Shown here: positions 44,451-51,398 of the stretch, piece after piece
Position numbering within the stretch: position 1 is the stretch's first letter
Layout of the letters: each line of letters begins with the position of its first letter
From: Glandiceps talaboti
Lineage: Eukaryota; Hemichordata; Enteropneusta; Spengelidae
NCBI RefSeq assembly: GCF_964340395.1
Contig: NC_135567.1
Location: 13,413,091 to 13,477,090, forward strand
Direction: 5' to 3'
DNA length: 64,000 bases
Notes under the pieces: model-generated
Told to the model about the DNA's origin: nothing
Database searches by the model: none
The model's input: the letters and a program-made list of their open reading frames with translations, nothing else
Position numbers and translations under genes: made by a program

Positions 44451-47400
44451 TGTCTGTGTGTGTGTCTGTGTGTGTGTCTGTCTGTCTGTGTCTGTCTGTG
44501 TGTGTCGGTGTGTGTGTGTATCTGTCTGTGTGTCTGTGTGTGTATCTGTCTGTGTGTGTGTCTGTGTGTGTGTTGACAATAAAACTCATAGTATAGTGTG
44601 AATCACACTGTAAATGTTATCAGAAATGTAGTGTGACATTCACTTTCGTATAAACCTTATTTTGTTATTTTGTTAACTCTTATTAATCTAGTTTATATAT
44701 TTATTAGTTTGTTTTAACACCAAACAATTTATTGCAAAAAATCCTATGAAGAAATGTTGTGTTCTTAACGGATGCAATAAAGATTTTTTCTATTTTGGGA
44801 ATGGGTGTGCTTTGTTAGTCTCAGGGAATGCTATATACAACTGCTGACATCAAACTGTGGATGAACGGAACCTGTTCCAAACAGGGAAAGTAAAGAAATG
44901 AATTGGATTGATATCACTTGATACAGTGGGAACAGCAGAGATTTGTATTACACACCATGGTTTGATAAGAACAGTTTTATGGCCTCTTTATGTGTACATG
45001 AAATGCCAGGGAATTGGAAATGTATTTGTGAATCTGAACTCCTATGCAAAGTGGTCATAAAAAGGCCATACACATGTTCTTATCAAATGATGGTATGTAC
45101 ATGTAATACAAGTCTCTGTACTTCAAACATATGCTGTGCCAAGTGTTATTAATCCAATTCATTTGTTTACTTTCCCTGTTTGTAACAGGTTCCGTTCGTC
45201 CACGGTCTAATGTCGGCAGTTGTAATCATGCAGATCCCAGCCTACTTATTTTCTAAAAAATGTCTCCATTTTTGTTTACACAGGTCCTGATTACACTGTT
45301 TCTGACCATAGCCTGTATATTTTTCTGTGTGTGTTCAACAATTCTTGTATCGTTGCAAGTGATTCCATTTCTAGAGAGTTTAACACACTGTGTAAGTCGA
45401 CCTATAGTGTTAGAATGCCAATGTTACATCATTGAAAACGTGGCTGGTTTGCAAAACTCAACATCAAATATCATCGATGTTGGTGGTAAGTAAACATTTT
45501 TTATGCTGTAAGAAAACTGTGAACCAATTAACTGAATACATGTGTGGTGTTTAATTGCATTGGTGCAATAAGCTCATATCTGCTATAACCAATTGTATAG
45601 GACCAATTGTATATCAGATATGTGACAAATTAGCCTTTCAAAAATTTGCCATAGTGGTGCTCTACTTCCTGTCTGTATGTACCTTGGGGGTATACATGGT
45701 ATACTAGGTTACTAAGTTAATCATAGAGCACTGCTGCTTTCTTCAATGTCTGAACAATATGAAAAACATCCCTGGTTTACACTTCTACAGAATACCAAAG
45801 CTTTAAGAAATGGTACTATGAGGTGATGATAACCCCAATTTGAGTGAGGGCGCTATATTCTCAATTTCCTGTACTTGCAGTCTGAAATGGCCTATTCACT
45901 TTGAAGGCACTGCTTGCTATCCATCAAGATTTAACCACTCAGTATTTTCAAATATCACTTCTGATACTAAACCAATCAAATGAAATCCCCCTCCCTCTCC
46001 CCCCTCCCCCACAAGCTGGTACATTATACCTTAAACTTGTGTACTGTTGTCATGGGATACGTTACACAATCACACTAAAATACAATTCTAGCTGTCAGTG
46101 TGTTATGTCAAATTTGTTTATTTATTATTTTCAATTTCTTTTACAGAAAGTAAACAATTCACATTCTATGGAACCAAGAGTTGTGACTTCATTACTACTA
46201 CAATTATAGATATATTATACACAGAATCTGTTATCTACTCAGTTGGTGCATTGACAGCCATTATGGCTATGGTTATCTGTATTCTACTACTGTGTGGAGA
46301 ACGTCATCCAGGTAAACGTCTGGTAAGTCAAATAGATCAGTTGTGCTTCAGTGCCATTGGCGGTATCAGACATTTAAACAGACAGTCTGTCATGGTCTTG
46401 TCATTTTCATTTGTGTAAAAAAAAACCAAAAAACCCAGACAGTCTGTTAGTGAGAAAACTTGAATCTCAATTTATAAATTATGGGTGCAACATTCCTTTA
46501 ATTAAAAGATTTATACATCATCACCTTGGTATCAATAATTACCCCCCTCTCACCCCCACCTCCTTGTTCTGGCCACTTTATGAGAGCATAAAAGGATAAT
46601 CTCGATATCATAATTTCTGAAAATTAATATTTTGTATTTATTTCTTGAAATTAGAGAGATGGAGATTTTGATGTGTTAACTGATGATAGAAGTACAACAA
46701 CATCTATAGCTGCTAGGAGATCATTTAGTAGAAGAATTCTTATACCAGGTATGTTACACGATATTATCACTTACCACCACATAGCAGAGTTTTCACATAG
46801 TTTAGTAGAAGAATTCTTATACCAGGTATGTTACACAACATTACATGATGCACAAACAAAGTTGAACAAAAAATATGGAATATATACACTGGTCATTCTA
46901 TGTCACAAAAATGCATGTCTATGTCACGGCAATATGTGTCTACATCACTGGTACTGCTGTGTTCGAAATATGAGTTAAACGTTCAGAATTGCCATTACTT
47001 TCCCTGATTTTTCTTTGATATTACTGGCGCTGGTATAATTATTTTATTTTCCAATGTTTTTCTTCATTCAGCCGGAAAATACTCATGACCTAAGGGTTGT
47101 CACTACTTGTCTAGCAACTTGTATTGACAAAAAAATTCCCCCTCCCCCAAAAAAATCTACCTACCCCACCTATTCTAAAATTGAGCGTAATCGGAACCAC
47201 ACAATTTTTTTAGGCCGAAGCATCTTCTGAGGCAGCCACTCTGCGAGCACTAATTTATAGGTATCCATACTTACTTCGTAGACAAATATGCAAATTGAAT
47301 CATGAATATTAATAACTAGATTCCTGTTGTTATTTCAGGTCATTCATACACACTCGGTAGCCGACAAAGTCAGAATTTTTTACGCCCGCCATACGCCAGT

Positions 47401-48456
47401 TATTTACAAGATGAAGACCATATGTATCTATTGTCTGCTATGAATGGGAACAACAATAGAAACCCCGATATTACGACGCACCGTCCAACATCTACCATGA
47501 CAACATCACTAGGTCAAAGTTCAGAAGTCACAGTGTCACAGGCTGGGTCATCAATGCGTGGTTCAACGCACAGGTCAGGTATCAGTTCCGTAAATGATAG
47601 AAGTACTTCGCGGAGAATTCCTAGCGTTAGTCAGGACGCAACAAGACGCAGTTCGTCACGAGCGCAAAGACAGTCAGGTTCTCAAAATCCACACAACTCG
47701 AACACAGCAAATTTCAGTGCCATGGTCGGTCTGCATGATCTTCAGAGCGGACGGCAACAACCACGCAGAATAACGAGTCAGACGCGAACTGATGCTGTGC
47801 AGAGACAACGATCGACAGCAAATGGAAGCGTAGGAAATGGACACGCGATGAGAGAAGGCTATGTACAAGGATACGATGGAAACGTTGTACCTGTATATGC
47901 AATACCAGGAAGTAATGAAGTATTCGTTAATTTGCGCGATTTACAGTCGGTTCAGATGCCATATGTTAGCCCGTATGACTTTCCTCCAACCTATGCAGAC
48001 ACTCATCAAGTAGATGATCCACCTCCGTACTCGTCGCCAGTACGTCAAAGAGCTGCTGGACAGCGTAATGCCACGGAAACCAGTCACCATGGTAACCAAA
48101 CAAGAAATTCAAACACAACACCTCTGAGACAACAGGATACCACAGTCACGAATAACCATGGTAACCAAACACATTCTAACACGTCACTCTCAAGACAGCA
48201 GAATAATACAACAACAAGAAGTTCTAACACTTCATCACTTCCAAGACAGCATGATTCCACGGTAACGAGTCACCATGGTAACCATACAAGAAGTTTAAGC
48301 TCAAGTCTTCCAAGTGCAGTGCCGTTGGTTGATAGCGTATTTTACATGTCAAATAATGGCCAGAATAACTTGAGTGGCAATGCACTAAACACAGACAGTA
48401 TAGGTGGACAAAATTATTTGAGAAATATTACAGAGGATGGCATGGCAGAGTCATAG
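26881..48456 (+). CDS. ENTREP/FAM189-like four-TM PPxY adaptor gene (six exons, 606 aa)
   Basis: Coding exons at 26881-27054, 31246-31302, 45284-45485, 46147-46322, 46655-46748 and 47339-48456. All have GT-AG borders and compatible phases (0, 0, 1, 0, 1). Layout: TM1 about residues 12-36, TM2 51-71 ending in KKRHK, TM3 78-101, a large loop with Cys113, Cys122, Cys124, Cys157 and a glycosylation sequon at N135, TM4 172-194, then a 400-residue Ser/Thr/Asn/Gln-rich tail. The tail has PPTY (450-453) and PPPY (462-465), ligands for WW domains of NEDD4/ITCH-type ubiquitin ligases. TM layout, the SG..L..KR..LV pattern around TM2-TM3, the C-x-C loop and FPP-Y motifs match my memory of ENTREP1-3 (FAM189). 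TMEM255 is the main alternative. Family assignment is less sure than the gene model. Confidence 0.75.
29051..29617. mobile_element. Harbinger-type MITE interrupted by a LINE tail
   Basis: 29051-29235 carries the MITE interior (GACATCAACTTAAAAAGACA to CCTACCCTACCTAT). 29571-29617 carries its end (CTAAAATTGAGTATAATCAG, CACACAATTTTTTTTATTAA). The left terminus is missing. The two halves would abut in the unbroken family sequence CCTATTCTAAAATTGAG, which shows the LINE inserted into it. Confidence 0.78.
29236..29570 (+). mobile_element. 5'-truncated LINE (CR1/L2-like) 3' end
   Basis: The 5' part reads in translation [20 protein letters not shown], the well-known C-terminal motif of CR1/L2/Jockey-type LINE ORF2, followed at a shifted frame by [14 protein letters not shown]. 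The 3' end is GCGCTCTATAAGAAATAAAT with a short (ATT)n tail, typical of the group. Only about 330 bp remain. Confidence 0.8.
31030..31195. repeat. Dispersed repeat family H, copy 1
   Basis: Shares GGTTCAACAAAAAAATATGG, GTGTCTACATCACTG and CTGATTTTTCTTTGA with 46858-47035 (same orientation) and about 33985-34175 (inverted), and weakly with 14030-14170. It lies just upstream of exon 2; the copy at 46858 lies in intron 5. No coding capacity. Confidence 0.6.
31246..31302 (+). CDS. ENTREP-like exon 2 (57 bp)
   Basis: A micro-sized exon between TTTGTGTTTTTACAG and the donor GTATGT at 31303, phase 0 at both ends. Encodes [19 protein letters not shown], the second half of TM2 and the positively charged cytosolic turn. 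The in-frame join to exons 1 and 3 makes a complete TM2 and an uninterrupted TM3. Confidence 0.85.
31839..32003. mobile_element. hAT-type MITE, copy 2 (short form)
   Basis: 165 bp, with the internal unit present once. Ends CAGTGTGCCCTCGAATGATA and GCTAAAGGGCACACTG. Flanking 8-mers CTTTACAC and CTTTAAAG are similar but not identical. Confidence 0.8.
32690..33055. repeat. Composite repeat: foldback-related arms with a family-E MITE inside
   Basis: About 32735-32800 (GACTCTGGGTTCATACTTAG, ACTCACAGAGTC) pairs in inverted orientation with about 32998-33040 (GACTCTGTGAGTAGAATTGG). Between them 32819-32946 is a family-E MITE half ending ATCAGATTTTAATCAGATTG. The phrase GATGATGCTGACGAGACGTT links it to the foldback element at 6205. 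Confidence 0.6.
34543..34818. mobile_element. hAT-type MITE, copy 3, with perfect 8-bp duplication
   Basis: Starts CAGTGTGCTCTCTAATGACA and ends TTAGAGGGCACACTG. GTTTACAT occurs immediately before (34535-34542) and after (34819-34826). The internal unit is present twice. An 8-bp duplication with CAGTG ends is the hAT signature. Confidence 0.9.
35182..35363. mobile_element. MITE family A, copy 2 (inverted)
   Basis: Inverted relative of 16398-16603. Begins TCTAAACCTAGATATTTTTA, contains TTCAAGTAGTTCTTCTCAGA and TTTAGTCACTACTTATTTG, ends TTCCAGTTTTACA. Confidence 0.7.
35655..35877. mobile_element. MITE family A, copy 3
   Basis: Same orientation as 16398-16603. Contains GACTTATTTTCGCTTATTTC, TAAGTAGTGACTAAAATGCC and CAACTAGTTGAAGACAGTAA, and ends AATATCTAAGTTTACAG. 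It is only about 300 bp from copy 2 and in opposite orientation. Confidence 0.7.
36728..37001. mobile_element. hAT-type MITE, copy 4, with perfect 8-bp duplication
   Basis: Begins AAGAGTGCCCTCTAACGATA (first bases mutated from CAGTG) and ends CTTCAGGGCACACTG. CTGAGTAC flanks it on both sides (36720-36727 and 37002-37009). Two internal units. Confidence 0.88.
37351..37646. mobile_element. MITE family E, long palindromic copy
   Basis: Begins CAATCTGATTAAAATCCGAT and ends CAGATTTTAAATCTGATTG. Arms of about 105 bp share CATTCATTGCTATTTTACCT, TTATTTTGCTTGAATTGACC and TACATGTTTA in inverted orientation. The spacer contains GATCGCAACCTGATTGG. Confidence 0.82.
38174..38425. mobile_element. MITE family F, copy 2
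   Basis: Ends AATAGGGAACTTGCAA and TTGCAAGTTCCCTATT are perfect inverted repeats. The body matches 16770-17021 at perhaps 90% by eye. Confidence 0.88.
39525..39665. repeat. (GTGTA/GTGTG)n pentanucleotide repeat
   Basis: Tandem GTGTAGTGTG units with a short break near 39590 (ATGTGTTGTTC). The His/Thr-rich frame on the minus strand is an artefact. Confidence 0.93.
40421..40560. mobile_element. Small palindromic element
   Basis: Left arm CCTACCTGTAGACTTG then ACTTGAAGGACTAATGCTA; right arm TAGCATTAGTCCTTCAAG then TACAGGTAGG. Arms are about 40 bp with one 6-bp indel. No TA or 8-bp duplication is obvious. Confidence 0.72.
40566..40951. mobile_element. Palindromic MITE whose end matches the 48-bp minisatellite
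   Basis: Left arm AGTCTAGTTCCTATACAATG ... ACTCACTATGTCTAGTCA; right arm TGACTAGACGTAGTGAGTGG ... TATAGGAACTAGACT. Arms are about 62-65 bp. The interior includes GATAACGTCATCACG. The arm aligns with the minisatellite unit at 1140-1712. Confidence 0.82.
41353..41701. mobile_element. Palindromic MITE family D, copy 1
   Basis: Ends TTAAAGTGGTCATATGGATG and ATATAACCACTTTAA. Nearly the whole element folds back: TGGATTTTTTATTTATAAAA against TTGATAAATTAAATATCCAA and similar phrases, with a centre of TTTGTTATTGTACGTACAAA. Flanking TTAA could be target duplication (piggyBac-like) or part of the repeat; TTAA is palindromic so this cannot be told here. Confidence 0.85.
41852..42205. mobile_element. Palindromic MITE family D, copy 2
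   Basis: Ends TTAAAGTGGCCATATGGATG and CATATGGCCACTTTAA are perfect inverted repeats. The arms run about 160 bp to the centre at AACAAACATTT/AAAGTTTGTTATTGTACGTA. It lies 150 bp after copy 1 in the same intron. Confidence 0.88.
42330..42503. mobile_element. MITE family A, copy 4 (inverted)
   Basis: Contains TTACAGTCTTCAGCTAGTTC, AATTACCAGACTGGTACATT and ATTTCCAGGTTCACAG, and is followed by TA (42504-42505). The first end is worn. Confidence 0.72.
42613..42989. mobile_element. PIF/Harbinger-type MITE, copy 2
   Basis: Bounded by GGCATAGAAAAATAAATTG and CAATTTTTTTTTTCTATTTGGCC with TAA duplicated at 42610-42612 and 42990-42992. The TAA here and the TTA at the other two copies fit the TWA preference of PIF/Harbinger elements. 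Confidence 0.85.
43199..43635. repeat. Tandem repeat of about 80-105 bp, five copies
   Basis: Each unit has TACTGGCCTGAATATG, AAAATTA.AGATTAAAAGA and TCACCATGGTGATCATACAG, then GGATGGACTATACTGGTA. Some lack about 10-20 bp. Each contains the 12-bp palindrome TCACCATGGTGA. Confidence 0.88.
43685..43837. mobile_element. MITE family E, short copy with perfect 42-bp arms
   Basis: Arms 43685-43726 and 43796-43837 are exact reverse complements (begin CAATCTGATTAAAATCTGAT, continue through AGATAGGCTGGTTTTCC). The 69-bp loop carries AATAACGATGGAATAAAGG. Perfect arms suggest recent insertion or gene conversion. Confidence 0.9.
43986..44046. repeat. (AATC)n microsatellite
   Basis: About 15 tandem CAAT units. 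Confidence 0.96.
44391..44575. repeat. (GT)n/(GTCT)n microsatellite
   Basis: Pure GT for about 60 bp, then GT mixed with TCTG. Cys/Val and His/Thr open frames on both strands are artefacts. Confidence 0.97.
44838..45222. mobile_element. TA-flanked palindromic MITE 61 bp before exon 3
   Basis: 385 bp between TA dinucleotides (44836-44837, 45223-45224). Outer arms CAACTGCTGACAT ... GGAACCTGTT and AACAGGTTCCGTTCGTCC ... ATGTCGGCAGTTG. Inner arms TTGATAAGAAC and GTTCTTATCAAA, ATGGCCTCTTTATG and CATAAAAAGGCCAT. Almost the whole element is one imperfect palindrome. Confidence 0.88.
45284..45485 (+). CDS. ENTREP-like exon 3
   Basis: Acceptor TTTTTGTTTACACAG ends at 45283 and donor GTAAGT is at 45486. 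Phase 0 in, 1 out. Encodes TM3 ([20 protein letters not shown]) and the first part of the large loop with Cys113, C122-Q-C124 and the sequon NST at 135-137. A palindromic MITE ends only 61 bp before this exon. Confidence 0.88.
45486..46146 (+). other. ENTREP-like intron 3
   Basis: 661 bp between GTAAGT and TTTTACAG. Contains a C-rich CCTCCCTCTCCCCCCTCCCC stretch at about 45990-46010. Nothing else recognised. Confidence 0.8.
46147..46322 (+). CDS. ENTREP-like exon 4
   Basis: Acceptor TTTCTTTTACAG, donor GTAAGT at 46323. Phase 1 in, 0 out. Encodes the end of the loop ([15 protein letters not shown]) and TM4 (about [20 protein letters not shown]) followed by the cytosolic GERHPGKRL. An earlier cryptic GTAAAC at about 46312 would break the frame to exon 5, so the later donor is preferred. 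Confidence 0.88.
46655..46748 (+). CDS. ENTREP-like exon 5
   Basis: Acceptor TTTCTTGAAATTAG, donor GTATGT at 46749. Phase 0 in, 1 out. Encodes [20 protein letters not shown] and [11 protein letters not shown], an acidic then basic juxtamembrane segment of the cytosolic tail. About 60 bp downstream the phrase TTTAGTAGAAGAATTCTTAT, including the GTATGT donor, is repeated (about 46800-46830), a partial duplication of the exon end. Confidence 0.8.
46749..47338 (+). other. ENTREP-like intron 5 with repeat fragments
   Basis: Holds a duplication of the end of exon 5 (about 46797-46830), family H copy 2 (about 46858-47035), and a Harbinger MITE right-end fragment (about 47150-47215). Confidence 0.7.
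47339..48456 (+). CDS. ENTREP-like exon 6 (tail with PPxY motifs)
   Basis: Acceptor TTGTTATTTCAG ends at 47338; stop TAG at 48454-48456. Encodes residues 235-606: [20 protein letters not shown], then a low-complexity, probably disordered tail. It contains three similar blocks ([31 protein letters not shown]) and the PPTY and PPPY motifs. The long open frame is far beyond chance length and has protein-like composition. Minus-strand frames across it are shadows. Confidence 0.92.
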
Positions 48457-49000
48457 CATTGTGTACAACTCAAACAGTAAAGATAAATACTACAGCAGTG
48501 GTGCAGGGATGTGTGAAACTGCAACAGTGCTGCAGCAAAAGTTAGATACTACAGCAATGGTGTGGTGAAGTGAGGAACTGCAACAGTGTTGCAGCACAAA
48601 AAAAGCTAGGTATTACCGGTACAGCAGTGGTGCAGCAATGTGTGAGAAACTGCAACAGTGGTGCAGCAAAAAAAAGTTAGATACTACAGCAGTGGTGCAG
48701 CAAATGTGTGAAACTGCAACATTGGTGCAGCAAAGGTTTGAAACTACAGCAGTGGTGCTGTAAAATATTGAACTGTAGCACACGTACCACAACAATACAG
48801 TTATAATAGATACTACAGCATTGATGTAGTGAAGTGTGAAACTGCAACAGTGGTGTCTTAAAAGTTAGATACTACAGCAGTGGTGCAGTTAAGTGGAACT
48901 GCAGTAGTGATGCAGCTTCCAAGAAATATTGCAGAACAGCATCAGTGTCGCCACAAAGTGAGGCAGGACTACAGCAGTGTTGCAGCATAAAAGTTACCCA
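48457..49000 (+). repeat. ENTREP-like 3' UTR with CAG-containing tandem repeats
   Basis: About nine imperfect units of 45-65 bp start right after the stop: ACTACAGCAGTGGTGCAG, AATGTGTGAAACTGCAACAG, CAAAAAAAAGTTAGAT. The unit contains ACAGCAGTGGTGCAGC. If the transcript runs through, the mRNA carries the repeat. The 3' end was not fixed; AATAAA at 50975 and 52059 are candidates only. Confidence 0.8.
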
Positions 49001-50189
49001 ATGGTGCATTACTGTTATTTCATATTTGAAATTTCAGAAATTATTGAGCATCTACTGCATCAGTACATATATTGCAGATAATTACCTTCTACACTTGTGT
49101 TGCAGCAAATATTTCTTTCAACTGATACAGCAGAAATACTGCAACACACAGTCAACCAACTGCTGTAGTACCATGGTAACCATGGCAACTTAAACCTGAT
49201 CTCCTGAGAGTGCAATATTGATTCGGTTTATTGGTTTTCAGTTGTTGATTAAAAATGTACAGTGTGCTAAAGTATTATTAATGAAAGACATGTAGGAATT
49301 TTTTTTTTTTTTTTTTTAAATGAGTAGATAGTTTATTTATTACTTGACATAACTCGTAACACTTGCCAAGTTGTGATGTTCAACTCAAAAGTAAAAAACA
49401 AAATGACATTCCATATGTACTAAGCATTACTTGCACAGATACTTGTCCTTATAAAGTAATAGTATTTGCATTGCAGTGCAACACTGACAAGATTATTGCA
49501 TAGCTATATGTAAATTATATGCAAATGAGGCCAGTCATTCCTTGCATATAGAATTGTCTGATCACATGATACTATTGTTTAAAAAAATGCTTTTTCAGAT
49601 AAACATATGTAATAAGGACAGAACACAATCAGTCTCAATCTGCTACTATGCCATCTATTGGCAGCAAATGGAGATTGCTAAAGGTTCACTTTCGTAAACG
49701 TTTTAAGTATTTGTAGTTATGTGAAATTGGTTTAAAATATTTTTCAGAGTTTTTTTACTGTTAATTTTGTTTGTATGTAAATTTGTATCATATCACTTCT
49801 ATGCAGAGTATTCAAAATTAAAAAAAAATATCTTCCATGTTATTGGACTGTAAGGTACGCCGTGACAGGGCGCCCTCACACATCGGTCAACCTCTTTCAT
49901 AGAGAATGGCCAGTGAGGGCGGTATGACATGATGTATCTTGCTGTCTACTAAGTTATGCATTCCAATTAAGCATTAGCTTAGAGCTTTCATTGGTTGATT
50001 TTGACCGTGTTTTCTCAATTCATGCTCAGAAAAATGACAAAAAGTTCAGTATCAAACCTAAAATTAGATTGACTTATACAAGTTATAACTCGTAAGCAAT
50101 TCAAAGTTTTGTTTTTAGCATTGAGCTTTCGACCTGTCGTGCTTGGTCAACGATCCTCATCGGATCGGAATGACAAATTCCATATTTAT
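49001..50189. other. No gene recognised; probable ENTREP 3' flank
   Basis: An A/T tract near 49300. Around 49860-49925 the phrases CAGGGCGCCCTCAC and GGCCAGTGAGGGCGG face each other as a short inverted repeat, related to CATTGGCCTGTGAGGGCGCC at 25700 and 52383. No coding exon. Confidence 0.5.
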
Positions 50190-50670
50190 AGCTGACCTCT
50201 AGGTGGCGGTGTAATCTGTCTGGGTTGATGATTCTCATCAGAATGATAAATTCCATATTTATATCTGACCTCTAGGTGGCGGTGTAATCTGGGTTGACAA
50301 TTCTCATCAGAATGATAAATTCCATATTTTTATCTGACCTCTGGGTGGCGGTGTAATCTGGGTTGACAATTCTCATCAGAATGATAAATTCCATATTTAT
50401 AGTTCAGCTCTAGGTGGCGGTGTAATCTGGGTTGACGATTCTAATCAGAATGATAAATTCCATATTTATAGCTGACCACTAGGTGGCGGTGTAATCTGGG
50501 TTGACAATTCTCATCAGAATGATAAATTCCATATTTATAGCTGACCACTAGGTGGCGGTGTAATCTGGGTTGATGATTCTAATCAGAATGATAAATTCCA
50601 TATTTATAGCTGACCTCTAGGTGGCGGTGTAATCTGGGTTGACGATTCTAATCAGAATGATAAATTCCAT
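50190..50670 (+). promoter_or_regulatory. 69-bp tandem array of seven CTCF-like sites
   Basis: Seven units of about 69-70 bp (AATGATAAATTCCATATTTA, then AGCTGACCTCTAGGTGGCGG, TGTAATCTGGGTTGAC). Each has a (C)CNCTAGGTGGCGG core at about 50196, 50269, 50338, 50406, 50476, 50545 and 50614. The copies at 50476-50489 and 50545-50558 read CCACTAGGTGGCGG, a full match to the animal CTCF core CCASYAGRKGGCRS. All point the same way. Confidence 0.6.
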
Positions 50671-51055
50671 GGTTACATGTTACAGTTGATGAACTACGTG
50701 ATGAACAGCTGTTGAACATTTTTGGCCAATTTATTAATTTTTTACACCATGTACAGATGCTACTGATGATACCATCTGTGGATCAGCAGACAGATTTGAA
50801 AACCCAGGAACTTCATTCTCGCATGCCAGAGTTATATTTTCTAAGAGGCTTGTTAAGAACGTTGCCGTAAAGCAGGCTGTGGTTTGCGACAATGAGGATC
50901 TTTTGTCATGCTTTCTATGTAACTTCCTCAAATCTGAAATATTGACTCAGTTTTGTGTTAGGCATGTGTTAAGAAATAAAGTTTAGATCAACCAGCCAAT
51001 GTTCTAAGCTATAATTAAGAGTATACATTTTCTATCCTGTCTCCAAGTAAGGATG

Positions 51056-51398
51056 TTAAAGTGACCATGGATGGGGATTGAGTATTTATTTTGAATTTTG
51101 AATTTATAAAACTATTTTATCATGGCTTCCTACTTGAAGTGAAATAACATTTAAAAAGAGTCTTTGTTTGTCATTAATACTTTGCAAAAAGCTAAAAAAT
51201 GTGTAAAATGTTTGTTATTGTATGTACAATAACAAACATTTTACACATTTATTAATCTTTTGCAATTTATTGAGTTACAAACAAAGACTTGGTATGTTGT
51301 TTCACATTGACTTTCCAAGTAGGAAACCATGATAAAATAGTTTTATAAATTAAAAATCCAAAATAAATACCCAATCCTCATCCAGATGGCCATTTTCA
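51056..51398. mobile_element. Palindromic MITE family D, copy 3
   Basis: Begins TTAAAGTGACCATGGATGG and ends ATGGCCATTTTCA. The arms and central TTTGTTATTGTATGTACAAT match copies at 41353 and 41852. The right terminal repeat is mutated. Confidence 0.82.

Larger units (their letters stand above)
31303..45283 (+). other. ENTREP-like intron 2 (14 kb), a MITE-rich intron
   Basis: Stretches not listed separately (31303-31838, 32004-32690, 33060-33840, 34200-34540, 37900-38170, 38426-39200, 44050-44390 and others) show no exon or motif I can support. A possible LINE-like tail, GGCAATAAAGTTATTATTAT, lies at about 34915-34935. A (TCTG)n run is at about 35420-35457. Short copies of TAAGGGGCCTTGTCA occur at 31370 and 33853. 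Confidence 0.7.

Noticed and set aside
45189-45254. Possible earlier acceptor for ENTREP exon 3 (TTTGTAACAG at about 45188)
   Set aside because: It lies inside the palindromic MITE, and the frame after it reaches a stop before the real exon.
47674-47902. Minus-strand frames across ENTREP exon 6
   Set aside because: Shadows of a strongly supported plus-strand exon.
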